DNA of 64,000 bases from Gnetum montanum (Eukaryota; Streptophyta; Gnetopsida; Gnetales; Gnetaceae), in contig MNCI01004556.1 in assembly GCA_015680685.1 (NCBI GenBank), positions 157,791-221,790 of the forward strand, written 5' to 3'. How positions within the stretch are numbered: the stretch's first letter is position 1; every line of letters begins with the position of its first letter. Both the position numbers and the translations under genes were made by a program. Positions 47,078 to 58,507 of this stretch are shown here, piece after piece. The notes below the pieces were generated by a model, which was given only the letters and a program-made list of their open reading frames with translations, was not told the origin of the DNA and did not search any database.

Positions 47078-50000
47078 TATTGGCAACTGTTTGGGACGCG
47101 ATCACCAATGAGTGTCCTTGAACAGGATTTAGGTGCTTGCTGGTCTCTAGCAACACCAAGGCCCAGATACCTCCAAATAGACTCAGTAGTTAATGTGAGT
47201 ATGTGTGTGTGCTGTTGTGGTGTGCAGTTGTGAAATATGAAACGATTGCGTTGTGTGTAAACTACAAATGACTTATCTTAAAGAGATTCAGCCAACTTTG
47301 CCAAGTACTGTGAATTGTTGAGAGTTCCTATTTTGTTCAATTGCCTAGTCTATGTGGTCCTTATAATACCTACTTGTAACAAATAAAATTTTACAAAAAC
47401 ATTTGAGCACAACTTTGCAAATCTACCTCTAATTTTCCCCAAAGAAAGAGATAGTTCCACAAGAAAACTAAAAATAGAGCAAGATTAAATGGAAATAGAT
47501 AGAAAAGAAAGCAGATTTGTGTTAAGACCTCAAATATTTAAACAAGGTAAAATGATACGAGTAAACACTTAGCAATAAAGNAGGAGATTCACTTCAAATA
47601 TAAAAGAAGCTATTCTGGTCCCATCAAAATACCAAAGATTTTATGAACCCTCTTAACTATTGAATCGTTCAACAGCTTGACTACATGTAGAGGCTCTCTT
47701 ACAACAATACCAATAGTGGTTCTTATACAATGCACAATAATAAAATTTACTACTAAAATACTCTTAAGGCTTTCAACACAAGAGCTTCTATGGCAAAAAT
47801 TTAATAGAAATTTCTATCATGCAACAAGAACAATAAGAGCAATATAAAAATCCCAAAATTACTTGCCAAGCATGATACTATCTAAACCACTAGCTAAACA
47901 ATTTAAACAAAATAAAAATAAAACATAACTCATAGGACTATGACAAAGAGGCTGAAATATTTTCTTTAGCAAACCATCTTACAAGCAATCTTTCACAATG
48001 TGTGACCCCAAGTGTGGTCAAGTGTGAGCTAGTAGTCTTCCAAAGTGTGATTTGTGAGACCTCCCCTGAAGCCTTTTTATAAGGTTCAAAAGGTAGTTAC
48101 ATTCAAAATATCTTTGCTAACTTCTCTCCCAAGTAACTTTCCCAACAAGTTAGGAAGATTACTTGCCCAACAAGTTAGGTAAGTTATAAAAATTTTGGGT
48201 GGTTGTAACTATCATAGAGATAAAAAAGGCTACAATTGACAGTGTCCCATGTAGTTGCCAAGTGGCCCATTCAATTGACAAGTGGCCTATTCAGTTGCCA
48301 AGTGGTCACCATGGAGACAAAAAAGCTGTAGTTGACAAGTGTCGCATTTAATTGACAAGTGGTCCTTCAGTTGCCAAGTGGTCACCATGGAGACAAAAAA
48401 GCTATAGTTGACAAGTGGCCTTTTTAATTGCCAAGTGTCTTCATGGTAATCAAAATTAAAATTAGTTACAAATATCATAGTTTTAACTATCATAGGAAGT
48501 TACAACTTCCATAGGAATAAAAGGGATAATAGCCAAATGTCCCCTTTATATAGGATGTTACACAAATATCCCATAAAGTTCTTTTCCTTTTTAAATCATA
48601 AAATATTTTATTTAAATCATAGTAATAGAGATAGTAATCATAGTAAATATATATCTATTGGCCCCTAACTTGATGAAATTAATCCACATTCCAGACCACA
48701 TGTGATCTTTATACTTGGTCAAAAAAAATGTTAAAAATATTAAATGCTTCCTTGATTTGCGACATCTCTGTCTGGCCATGTGCCGAATGGTGTTACATTA
48801 TTTTTTGAGCATTCTGTAATCTTCCCAGCAACTCCATGACCATCTCCATCTCTGTAGCAAAGTTATGATGAAGATGTGTGAAAAAGGCATTTGGTATTAT
48901 GCTCTTCTTATTGTTGGGATTCATGAATCTAGAAGCAGCCATGCACCCACATAGAAAGTGGCAATTGGCATACCCTACGTCTCTATAACAACAACAACTT
49001 GGAACCTGATCCTAAACCTGCTCTTGCTCTTGACGAATTAGAGTCCTTTGTAAGTACCTCCCAATAGAAGCCCAAGATTCAAATCCTCCCACAATCTCCC
49101 AAAATTGAGAGTCACTGGTAATAATATTTAGGAGTCTGAATCATCAATGCCAATCTAGAGAAGATCGGGTGCGGGGCTTGTGAACTCTGAATACCATACT
49201 ACAATTCTCTTGCATTGCCATATTAGAATTGATGCTTCAATTCTGTGTACACGGGCTCCATGGTTTGAAGCTCTTCCACACGTCAGATTCATCATCTCAG
49301 CTAAGCTTATGCCTAAACATTTTGCCGCTGCATCCGGTGGTGTTGCCACCATTATCAAGCACGGCGAGGTTGAGCTAGAGTGCCCTCATGGCCTTTCCGA
49401 AGAAAATGTAGAGTGACTCCGAGTCCAAAGCTTGGGTCAACGACGGCCATGTCGGCCATTGCGGCACGATTGTGCTGCACCACGTGCGTCGTTACCACCG
49501 CCATGACCCATGTCTTGCCGAGCTGCACCTTCGCCATCTAGTCATCATTTTGTTTTCGAGGCGATGTGCAAACGTCACATGTTAAAGGATCGCTGACCGT
49601 CCACATGCCTAAGATGAAGCTCTGGCTCACCATTTCCGCAAACTGACGAAGAATCGAAGAATGAACTACGGCTGAGACGGTAATTCCAAAAATCAGTATT
49701 GTAGGACCTCCTGGTAGAGTAGCGTTCTTCTGGCTTGTTCACCTCCATTAGATTGCTAGCGGTAGCTCAACAAAACCCTCGGCTGTCATGAAATTCATCC
49801 ACAGCAACTTCTTTATTCTTAGTTTTTCAAAACCATGATTCTACTTCAAAGGCATCCTCAATTTTAGAATCCGATCCATAAGAATTGATACTGGTGGTCG
49901 TAGTAATCTGCATGCTACACTTGGAAATGGTAAAAATAGGCCTCCAAGGTTCGAATCCTAGGCATTATTTGCCATAATTTCCTCCTAGGGATGGGCCCTG

Positions 50001-50802
50001 TTGACATCATCTGGTTTATTTGCTGTCTATTTTCCTTTAGCAGCTTACTAATCAACATATTGCCCAAGCTTTTCCATTCTTTGACAAGTTCATATTTCTT
50101 TTGAAATTCTTTCCAAATTATTTTAGGCAGAGTGTAGATACCTTCAACAAATACCGGCAGCCTAAAACACTATTTTCTACCACCTTTCCCTAAGGATAGC
50201 TCTTACTCATTCTTTACCAGTATCCAAATGATCAATTCCTAAAAGTATTTCTAACAATAAAGAATTCCTTGCTTGTCAATTCATTCACCATTGGCACATT
50301 ATCTCTTTCAATCTTCTATTCACTATCTTTCATATGTGCATCATTATTTCCACCAATAATGTTATGGTCTCCTTGATATGCATGCCTTTCCTCCTTAAGG
50401 GCTCCATGCAAGGAATGCTTTAGTTGATGATGTAGACAACCAATGATGTTGCTTTGAGGACAATACTCTAGTATACCTAATTCACCTCACAACATGTTCC
50501 AAATGAGAGTTAGACAGACCTATGGAATATCCACAAAAGAGATGGGCACGTAAAAGTTCCAACCTAGTGAATTTTAAGAAGCAAAATCGTATGCTTGTTT
50601 CCCATGCTAAGTATTAGTCTAATCGATAATCCGGAGAATTAAAATTAGGGAGAATAAATGTAGCCCATCTCATCCAATATTTTTTAGCGAGTGACAGGAA
50701 TCAATACCTTCATCTTGCCATTTAAATAGTTCTATTGAAATATTTTAAAGGTTTAAATCATCTCATATCTCTGTTCCATGAAATGGCCAAAATGTGCCAA
50801 CA
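47078..50802 (-). mobile_element. Family L solo LTR C
   Basis: 3725 bp. In plus orientation it starts TATTGGCAACTG (from TGTTGGC) and ends GTGCCAACA, directly flanked by TSD GTACC (47073-47077 and 50803-50807), so it is a solo LTR. R-U5 (47078 to about 48010) matches A and B. On the minus strand a TATAAAAAGG box lies at about 48080. The U3 outer end matches A. The middle (about 48650-50010) is unique and includes a GC-richer stretch at 49150-49800 with short, coding-like minus-strand frames (49155-49358, 49355-49537) of unknown nature. One N at 47581. Confidence 0.88.
48240..48440. repeat. 77-bp tandem duplication in LTR C
   Basis: TTGCCAAGTGGTCACCATGG begins at 48294 and again at 48371 (77 bp apart), within a stretch of shorter (A)AGTTG(C/A)CAAGTGG motifs. 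It is just upstream of the LTR promoter in sense. Confidence 0.75.
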
Positions 50803-51134
50803 GTACCCCTACACTCAACCATACAAATACGAGCGTTTCATGCATGATCTAGTTGAACTCTGTAGACAGACTAGTTGTGGTATCTAGATAGTTACTCATA
50901 AATCGCAGTTCACTGTCTTCCCACCTAGACTAGTATTAGCTTTGTCACATATGGTTTAGTCCAAAGTGAGGTGTATGATGTGTTCCTACACTAATGCTAC
51001 TCTTGGGGATGATGGAAAATAATATCAACTAAGCTAGGAGAGAGAGGGTGAGAGAGACTTTCTAAACTAGCCTAAGTGTGATGAGCATCCGTTCCTTAAT
51101 CATTTGTACACATCTTGGACCTCGTGCATGACTA
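50803..51134 (-). repeat. Continuation of the 3' LTR of S element 3
   Basis: Matches 56431-56765 in the same orientation (GTACCCCTACACTCAACC through CTCGTGCATGACTA). It is the part of the LTR interrupted at 47077, and it stops at a single N (51135). Confidence 0.85.
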
Positions 51135-51296
51135 NCATGTACGTGATATCATAGCCTATCTCCTCATCTATAAATAAGAGGCAAGAAGATTTGGTAAAGA
51201 AGTGTTTTTTGAAGTTTTAAGTTTTTTAGTTTTTAGTATTAAGGTAGGAACTTTTTGTCAGTTTTTCCTCTCAACCCTTTCTCCTAGTGCATGCCC
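51135..51296 (+). repeat. Half LTR of family S in inverted orientation, joined by one N
   Basis: After the N the sequence is the reverse complement of about 57037-57230: palindrome remnant (51136-51150), TATAAATAAGAGGC (about 51172), then the R region, up to a 166-base gap. In an intact LTR the next bases should run in the other direction. It is either a scaffolding error or a real inverted duplication. Confidence 0.75.
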
Positions 51297-51462
51297 NNNN
51301 NNNNNNNNNNNNNNNNNNNNNNNNNNNNNNNNNNNNNNNNNNNNNNNNNNNNNNNNNNNNNNNNNNNNNNNNNNNNNNNNNNNNNNNNNNNNNNNNNNNN
51401 NNNNNNNNNNNNNNNNNNNNNNNNNNNNNNNNNNNNNNNNNNNNNNNNNNNNNNNNNNNNNN
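51297..51462. other. Assembly gap (166 N)
   Basis: Run of N after the inverted LTR half. Open frames crossing it are artefacts. Confidence 0.99.
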
Positions 51463-51779
51463 CCACTGATTACACAGTGGATAGGTATGGGATTATTGAC
51501 TGACTAGAATTGATTCATGGTGCAATGTGGAATTAAAAAAAAATTGAGACACAACACAAAGAATGCAAAAGAAAATCCTATAACTACAAAACTAGGTGGA
51601 ACCCATGTAGTTCCTAGTGGCAGTGGCTCCTCCATGGGTGCCTTTCCCTTGTCTTGTGCTCCAGGTCTTAGGATTTGATGGCGTTGAAGTATGGCCTAGA
51701 GTTTCTCCTCTTGTAAGGCCTTGAGTGCCTTGGCATGAGTGTAAGTTTATGCTTGTGCCATAGAGGCATCCTAGTCAGC

Positions 51780-52378
51780 CTTCTCTTTGTCATGCGCCAC
51801 CCTTTTATTCTTTGTCAACTGTTATTAAGTTGCTCAGTTTTGAAAGTGTCCAGCTAGTTCTGAGCAACCTTTGGCCCTATATTCAGAAGGTTTAATACTT
51901 CCAAAATGGCTTGAATAGAGAAATCAACAATCACATCATAAATGTTAACCGTGGTGCCTTCTTCTTTATTGTGCCAAAATTGGTATGTTTCCCTTAAGTA
52001 CTAGGCACTGCTTTCAGGGAGGGTAGGCCACAATGGGGACCCTTTGAGGTGATCCCTAACAGCGTTTGGAGAAAATTCTATGCAAGTTCCAAAGTTTAAT
52101 TCCATGATCACTACAGTTAATATGGACCTTTCATGGATGGCTTGAACACAATCCTGGGGCAACATGAGATGTCGTCCCTATTCAAACACTGCAGCAGCTC
52201 CTCCTTCTACCTACATTGATTGTACAGTGGCAGGGTCTTCTTGATGGATACTAAATTATTATTCTTCCTGCTCTACATTTTGTTTGGCAAGAACTTGTCC
52301 CTCACCTCTACTAGGTTGCTTGATCCCACCTTGAGCAAGACCTTCCTGTTGTTCATATTTTTGGACCATCTGTAATCA
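51780..52378 (-). pseudogene. Decayed protein-coding region of unknown family
   Basis: One minus-strand frame starting MVQKYEQQEGLAQGG (about 52368) stays readable for some 180 codons with only a handful of stops, all TAA or TAG. Readable blocks are GEGQVLAKQNVEQEE, LNFGTCIEFSPNAVRDHLKG, YLRETYQFWHNKEEGTTVNI and VIVDFSIQAILEVLNLLNIG. A frameshift follows near 51830. I do not recognise it. It could be a gag or an accessory ORF of another retroelement. Confidence 0.4.
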
Positions 52379-52856
52379 CACGGGGCCAATCGTTAGTAAG
52401 GTTGTTACCAAAGTTAGGTTATACCTTACTGCTTGCCTTAATGAATTTTTTTATCTATGTGTGATGTTAATTATTAGGAGAAAATGTCCTTGAAAGATTA
52501 TAATATTTAATCCTCTTTGCTTAGGTGGTTTCCAAATCTAGTTTCTTGGTATAACTAAGGAAATGAAATTGTTTTTGGCGCATTTATCCTTAATTTTATA
52601 ACTAATTACCCTTAATAATGTCCTTTGAGTGATGATGAATTTCAAAAAATTTATGTTCTATTTGCCGTGTACCCCTCCCCCATGACTAAGTTGAACACTC
52701 CAGGCTCAAGTAGGTTCAAACGGAATGAAAATCGGAGTACCAACGAGCGAGTTATGAATATGAAAGCAAGAGACGCGCAATCGTGAGTTGTAGAGAGAAA
52801 TTTGAAAAACTTCCCTTGCTTGAACAGTTGCAAATGATGTTGATTAGCATAGGGGA

Positions 52857-52970
52857 GTCGCATATATATATTTTTTTGGATGCGATATCGTGTACGCGAT
52901 AGCGTAGACATGATATCGCGTTGGCTGCGATATCACGTACGCAATATCGCGGCCTATTGATGTTAGGGCA
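52857..52970. promoter_or_regulatory. Palindrome cluster outside a clear LTR
   Basis: Copies at 52882-52904 (with a single change, GATAGC for GATATC) and 52927-52952, plus a half-copy at 52911-52920. They lie beside a TATATATATA run at 52862-52870. The arrangement copies the S-LTR U3 on the minus strand, but no S LTR ends were found here. A purine motif on the minus strand (TTAGTCATGGGGGAGGGG) lies at about 52671-52688. Confidence 0.55.
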
Positions 52971-52999
52971 CTTTATAGAATGTATTAAAATTTTTAATA

Positions 53000-54315
53000 T
53001 TTTTCTGAAATTAAACGATGTAAACTAAGGACATTTGGATGAGTGTTAAAGGGTTCCAAGGTAATTCAACTAGTTCTGAAGGCACAAAAATTATGATGGT
53101 GTGGAATTTATCAATAAGGACCTCAGATGGTAAGGGGAAGAAAAAGGCTATGTGATGGTTTATAGGAACGTTTGAATTGGAGGGATAGTAATAAGGGAAT
53201 GAATATCATTGAAAGTATGCTGAGGGTAATAGATGGTGTGTAGAAGATGTGTTTTGAGTGCAAATTACAAAAAATTACATAAGTGGATCCTCCCCAAAGC
53301 AGGTTCCAACCTATAATGCCCTTGCATAACCACACTTAAAAATGTTCGTAGGCACTAGAAGGGTTAAATGTAATCTACACTGGTTCCACAAAACACACAC
53401 ATGTAAGTATCATTGGAATGAGGTAAGAATTCCATGTTACACAAGACTTGAGCTACAATTACATGAACAGTGAGATGAGACGAACTATAGAGGGGATTGT
53501 AGAGATTGGGATGTGAGGTAACTGACCCAGGGCACAATGAATCCTGCATGTAAGGCATGATTAATGTGTCATTAACCTATCATTCCAAGATCAAGACCAA
53601 GTCCATTCCTCTTATCAGTGACACCACATTGTTTCATCCCATGATGAGCAACAATGAGAGTACTAGAACAACAAGGCGTACAATCACTTGACATTTTGTT
53701 CAAGGGACGAGTGATTTTTGCTTTGTGGCACTTTTTCTCTTCTTCTTCTTTTTTTCTTTTTTTTTTGAATGCTGAATCCAGAGAAGCCGCCAACCCTTAG
53801 GCATGGGTGCATGTCTTTCCAGTGGGACCCCTTAGAACAGCATTGGATTTTTTAGTGGCTTGTGATTACTCTTACTCCCATTTTGTGTTAAACCTACAAG
53901 GATCTTAGTACAACCACGTTGTGTGATAACTCTCATAGACATCACTAAAGAGAATTCGCAAGTCCCCTTGATGTCACACCCTAACCATTCCCTCTTGATC
54001 CATCCTTCTTCATTCTGGGTACAATGAACACAAAATTAATTTTAAGTTTTAAAAATGTCAAGAAAATCACTGTACCCTCAAATAGAACCTCTTATTTGTA
54101 GAATGGATGAGTGGGTGTAATGGGCTCACTGTCTGAATAATTGATCACTCAAGACTCGATAACATAGAACACACCTCAACCAACGAGCCACATGAGTGTT
54201 TTATTCGTAGATGAGATTACTTATAAAAAGATAAAAAGAAAAAAAGATAACAAAAAAGAAATTGAAAAACTAGAAAACAAAAAATTGTAAAATTAAAAAA
54301 AATGAAAAATATTTA
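53000..54315 (-). other. Presumed 3' non-coding region of S element 3
   Basis: Contains the family's GATCCTCCCCAAAGCAGG block (53286-53303), as in elements 1 and 2, and an A-rich tract at 54230-54310. No coding frame recognised. Confidence 0.6.
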
Positions 54316-55760
54316 TTAATCCTGCTTGTTATTAAAATGGGGGATATCCCCCATAACTAAACAGTTGAGCATGGCGAGGATTAACAAATGAAAGATGAGG
54401 ATCCTTGCATGTTGGAAATATCGAAACTCGGTCATACTTACCACATTGGGGTTCACACACTTGATTATAGTAAGCATAGTGGGGTAATTTATAACATGTG
54501 GTTCTTGGGTAAAGAGTTGACCCACTTTGATACTTGAGATTGTAAGATGATATGCAAGGATTGGGATGTTGGAGTGTTAATTGGTGGCCTTGATGAAGTG
54601 ATACGAGGCGTTGGGTTTGAGGAGAAGGATGTACCATAGTGTTGGACTTGTGCTAAGTTGGAGAATGCAGTGGCCTTGGAACTGTGTTGTTCCTTTCTAC
54701 AGTCATGTCTAAAGAAGGGATGCCTTTGATGTTGAGGAGGTCTCTCACTACTGTTGGCAATAGTAGCACAAGTAACGTTCATGGGTTGTTGTTGTGGTGC
54801 AGACACTTCAGGAACAGTTGGTGGTGATGTAGAAGAAGGGAAAGGATGAGAAGGTTGAAATTTAGAAGACGTGTAAGGTACACAAGGTAGTGGTTGTGTT
54901 GAGGACATGGGTTGAGAGTATTGAGGAGAATGATAATGTGACGAGATAGAGTATGTTGACCCAGTTGGGGAAACAGGATGTTGGACTAGATAAGGAGTTG
55001 GATTCAGATGATATGAAGGGTATCTCTAGTTTAGGGATGGCTTCCCCCATGACTGGGATTGTTGCCACTGTGATCGAACACAGTATCTCTGTACGAACTC
55101 TGAGTGTAACATGCTTTCCTAATGCTCATATAAATGTAACAAGATTGGGCATTGGCCCTTGGGGTGATCATACAGGCAAATGTTGCATTCATGCTTATGA
55201 TTGGTAGTTGAGCTCTTATTTTCCTCATCCCTTCTTTCCGATTGTCTAATAATATTTTTTCTTGCTTCTTGGGTTGTCAAAACTCTATCTCCAATAATAT
55301 TGATATATTACCCACACTTTTTATGCATCCATTCTAACATCTTATTGATCTTTGCCTCGATTTCATCTAATGATTGTTGTATTGGCAAAGATGGTTCTTC
55401 CTCCTTAAGATAGGTTGATTTCTCCTTTTTGTGATTATGGACCTCTATTAAGTTGAGGTTTTGGTCCCATTGATGTTTTTCAACACTCTCCCATCTAGCC
55501 ATTTCTCCTTCTTTTGCTACCTGCTTAATAAGCTCTTGGAATTGATAGGTTCGTAGTTCGTATAGTTGACCTTTAGCATACATCCCTAGGATCTCTCTTG
55601 TTTCATCACGAAGCCCATTAATGATATGGTACATTAGCCTTTCCTCGGAGAACTCATGGCTTGGACAGTTATTTAACAGTGCATAATATCTTTCTAAGGC
55701 CATGTCCAAGGGTTCATGTTGTGCTTGTTTCCACTCTTGGATTTATTTCCTCAAGGCCGA
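54316..55760 (-). pseudogene. Gag of S element 3
   Basis: 55308-55709 (133 codons) encodes the helical gag part (MDMALERYYALLNNCPSHEF, HIINGLRDETREILGMYAKG), close to 6598-6858 of element 1. Downstream in sense (about 55140-55240) a frame-broken zinc motif reads CNICLYDHPKGQC. 54489-54908 (139 codons) is a Pro/Ser/Gln-rich C-terminal tail (SSTSPPTVPEVSAPQQQP). Stops and shifts break it throughout. Confidence 0.75.
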
Positions 55761-56398
55761 CACTCTTGCATAAGTTTGATATCTTTCATTAAAGAGTTTT
55801 ATCATTGTTGGTCAATGTCGTATTGAATTTGGTTTTAACGATCTATACCATACGTTTGCTTGGTCAACGAGTGTCATAGGAAAGAGCTTGAGTTTTTGCC
55901 AATCGTTATCAATGTTGTTCCATGCATAGGCATCATAGAAGGCTTGTAAATGTTGTTGCGGATCTAAGTCATAGCCTCCTGAGAAATTGGGAAAGTTGTT
56001 TAAATCAAGCCTGGGTAGGTGGCTCTCTTTATGATGCCTATAGGAGATTTGAACAGCCTCTTGTATTTGTGTTAGGCTTGTAGTGGCCAGTAGGGATTCA
56101 TTGTCATCGAGTAAGTTATGCTTTTGTGCATTGGGACGATGCTACCATTGTTTATGTTTATAAGAAACCCCCACCTCAGATTGTGTACTCCAATCTTCAC
56201 TGCATATAATTCGTTGGTTCTCCAATGAATTACCTCACTAGATGTGACATTAGCATAGCCTTGTAGGAGAGGCATGGTTGTGCAATTGTGTGTGAATTTG
56301 TATGTGAATTTTTGTAATTATTTCTTCCTAAAAGATATATTGTTAATTCCTCTACAACGACCTTGTATTATATGACTAATCTAGATAACTAGCAGCGT

Positions 56399-56416
56399 CC
56401 CCAGCAACGACGCCAA
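56399..56416 (-). other. Primer binding site of S element 3
   Basis: On the minus strand TTGGCGTCGTTGCTGGGG follows the 5' LTR. It differs from the tRNA-Asp-type site by two C-to-T changes and is the best-preserved copy here. Confidence 0.8.
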
Positions 56417-57279
56417 TGATGAGTGGTGAGGTACCCCTACACTCAACCATACGAATACGAGTGTTTCATGCATGATCCAGTCGAACTCTATAGATGGACT
56501 AGTTGTGGTATCTAGATAGTTACTCGTAGATCGTAGTTCGTTGTCTTCCCACCTGGACTAGTATTAGCTTTGTCACATATGGTTTAGTCCAGAGTGAGGT
56601 GTATAATGTGTTTCTACACTAATGCTACTCCTGGGGATGATGGAAAATAATATCAACTAAGCTAGGAGAGAGAGGGTGAGAGAGACATTCTAAACTAGCC
56701 TAAGTGCGATAAGCATTCGTTCCTTAATCATCCATACACATCTTGGACCTCGTGCACGACTACCACTGGGATTACCAAGTGCATGGCCTAGCTACACTAC
56801 TGGGTTACCAAGTAGTCACACTTAAATGCTCGTGATTAAGTCATACTATTCTGCGTTACTAGGAGATAAGGGTAGAGAGATATTAACTAAGAAAGCAATA
56901 AATAACAATAACACTTAAATAATTAAGCTAAGTGGATGCTACAATGATGAAGTAATCTCGATCTTTATTGCCAGTCATGTGCGTGTCCAAGTATGTCACA
57001 CTTGAATAAGGATGTTGTACAATTACAATCATCACACTGCGGGCATGCACTGGGAGAAAGGGTTGAGAGGAAAAACTAACAAAAAGTTCCTACCTTAATA
57101 CTAAAAACTAAAAAACTTAAAACTTCAAGAAAAAAATTCTTTACCAAATCTACCTGCTTCTTATTTATAGATGAGGAGATAGGCTATGATATCACATACG
57201 TGATATCACGTCTAGGCTATGATATCATGTACGTTATATCATGGGTGGGACATCACGATCAACAATTCATGACTCATCA
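56417..57279 (-). repeat. 5' LTR of S element 3
   Basis: 863 bp. In sense: TGATGAGTCATG, two palindromes (57221-57240 and 57188-57207), TATAAATAAG at about 57164-57173, and the end at 56417. Similar to the S solo LTR at 26523-27543. Confidence 0.9.
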
Positions 57280-57284
57280 ACAAG

Positions 57285-58507
57285 CATTAGTCCATCAATC
57301 AATCCAATCATCTTCTCCAAGGGATTTAGGATGCAGATTCCATATTTGCATCAATAAAGAACAAAGGGAGCTGCTACGAAGAAAGGCAATGTTAAAAATA
57401 TAAAGGTCATTGGAAGAGCAGGAGTAGCTAGAAAGGGAAAGAGACCAGTGAATAGGATAATGATATGACAAAACCTGGGTATAATCTGCCTAAACAAGTG
57501 TACCATTGATGGTAGTAAATTGAATATAAGCATTTGTAGATAGGTAAACCTGATCTAATCTAGAAGAAATGTAGGAGTCTCCATGTCTAGCATTGCTCCA
57601 AGTAAACCAATTAGAAGTACTAGAAGAGGGGTAGTTTCCATTAGCTTCTTGCAAATTCAATTTGCTCTTCAATGAAAGCCAAATAGAAAGCTCTCTGTTG
57701 TCTAAACCACCTCTCTATCCTCCAAACTTATCCTCTGGATGCTCAATCATATTAAAGTCTCTCGCGATGATCCAATTAGCTGCAAGCAAGTTGTGCCCAA
57801 GCTAATTCCCAAAAAGATTCTAGTCGTTCAAATTACAAGGAGTGTAAATGGAAATGATCCCTAGGATTTCATTAGCGTATTGTAATCGAACCCAACAACA
57901 ATGTCTTGAATTATTACAACCGTGATCAATAACAAACTCCTGCCACTTACTATGAAGAAGAATTATAGCTCCCCCTTTGCCATGTTCATGGTGAGAAGAG
58001 ACATAATAATTATTGGGAAAAATACTCTTACAACAAGTTTGAAAATGGAATCCTTGGATTTTAACTTCTCAACATTTAGGAAATGCCTATGAATATAATC
58101 ACAGACTAAATATCTTCTACAGGGATCCGAGAGTCCCCTAACATTCCATGAGCAACACTTCATTGTGGATGTAAAGATAAAGGAGGATCCCCCTCAACCA
58201 CTAAAGCCTTAAAAGAATTCCTAGACTCAAAGTTATTTACTAAAGGATGACAAGCACTTGTTTTTTTACTAGCGAACTAATTAGCATTAACAATAATTAG
58301 GGATCGGTGCCCTTTAGGGAAATCGCTAAAAACAAGATTATCTAGTGTGACTGAGGCATAAGATTTCTGGGTAACTCACTCCTAACCATTAGTAGCATTT
58401 TTTGGAACCCCTTCTTGGTTAAGAGGAGTCTTAGTAACATTGGTAGCCTCAATATTCATATCTTTGACATTTGACATCTTGGGGTTTGAAGAAAAAGGAT
58501 TAGCCAA
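57285..58507 (-). mobile_element. LINE X segment 3: endonuclease domain and upstream part
   Basis: 58163 to 57963 begins MKCCSWNVRGLSDPCRRYLV, the WNVRGL start of the apurinic-type endonuclease of plant LINE ORF2. Further along, NWFTWSNARHGDSYISSRLD (about 57630-57570) is the conserved W.N..~..S.LDR region. The end WTNAC at 57285 joins in frame to 47058. Upstream of the endonuclease, 58164-58507 reads as hydrophilic ORF1-like or linker sequence (SYASVTLDNLVFSDFPKGHR) with stops. Confidence 0.8.

Larger units (their letters stand above)
47059..57279 (-). mobile_element. Family S element 3, with nested solo LTR C
   Basis: The left end TGATGAGTGGCG (47059) and right end GACTCATCA (57279) are flanked by TSD ACAAG (47054-47058 and 57280-57284). 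The 5' LTR is at right (56417-57279). The 3' LTR is at left, broken at 47077 by solo LTR C and disordered after 51135. Gag remnants occupy 54320-55760. No protease, RT or integrase was recognised. Removing the element restores the LINE X frame. Sequence between 51136 and about 53100 does not follow the expected order and may contain further insertions or an assembly error. Confidence 0.85.

Noticed and set aside
49150-49560. GC-rich frames in LTR C as a real host gene
   Set aside because: Frames are 60-78 codons on both strands with no domain I recognise. Kept only as cargo-like sequence of LTR C.
49690-49760. Terpene-synthase RR-X8-W motif (RRSYNTDFW) on the minus strand in LTR C
   Set aside because: Spacing is RR-X6-W, no other terpene-synthase motif is visible, and the frame is short.
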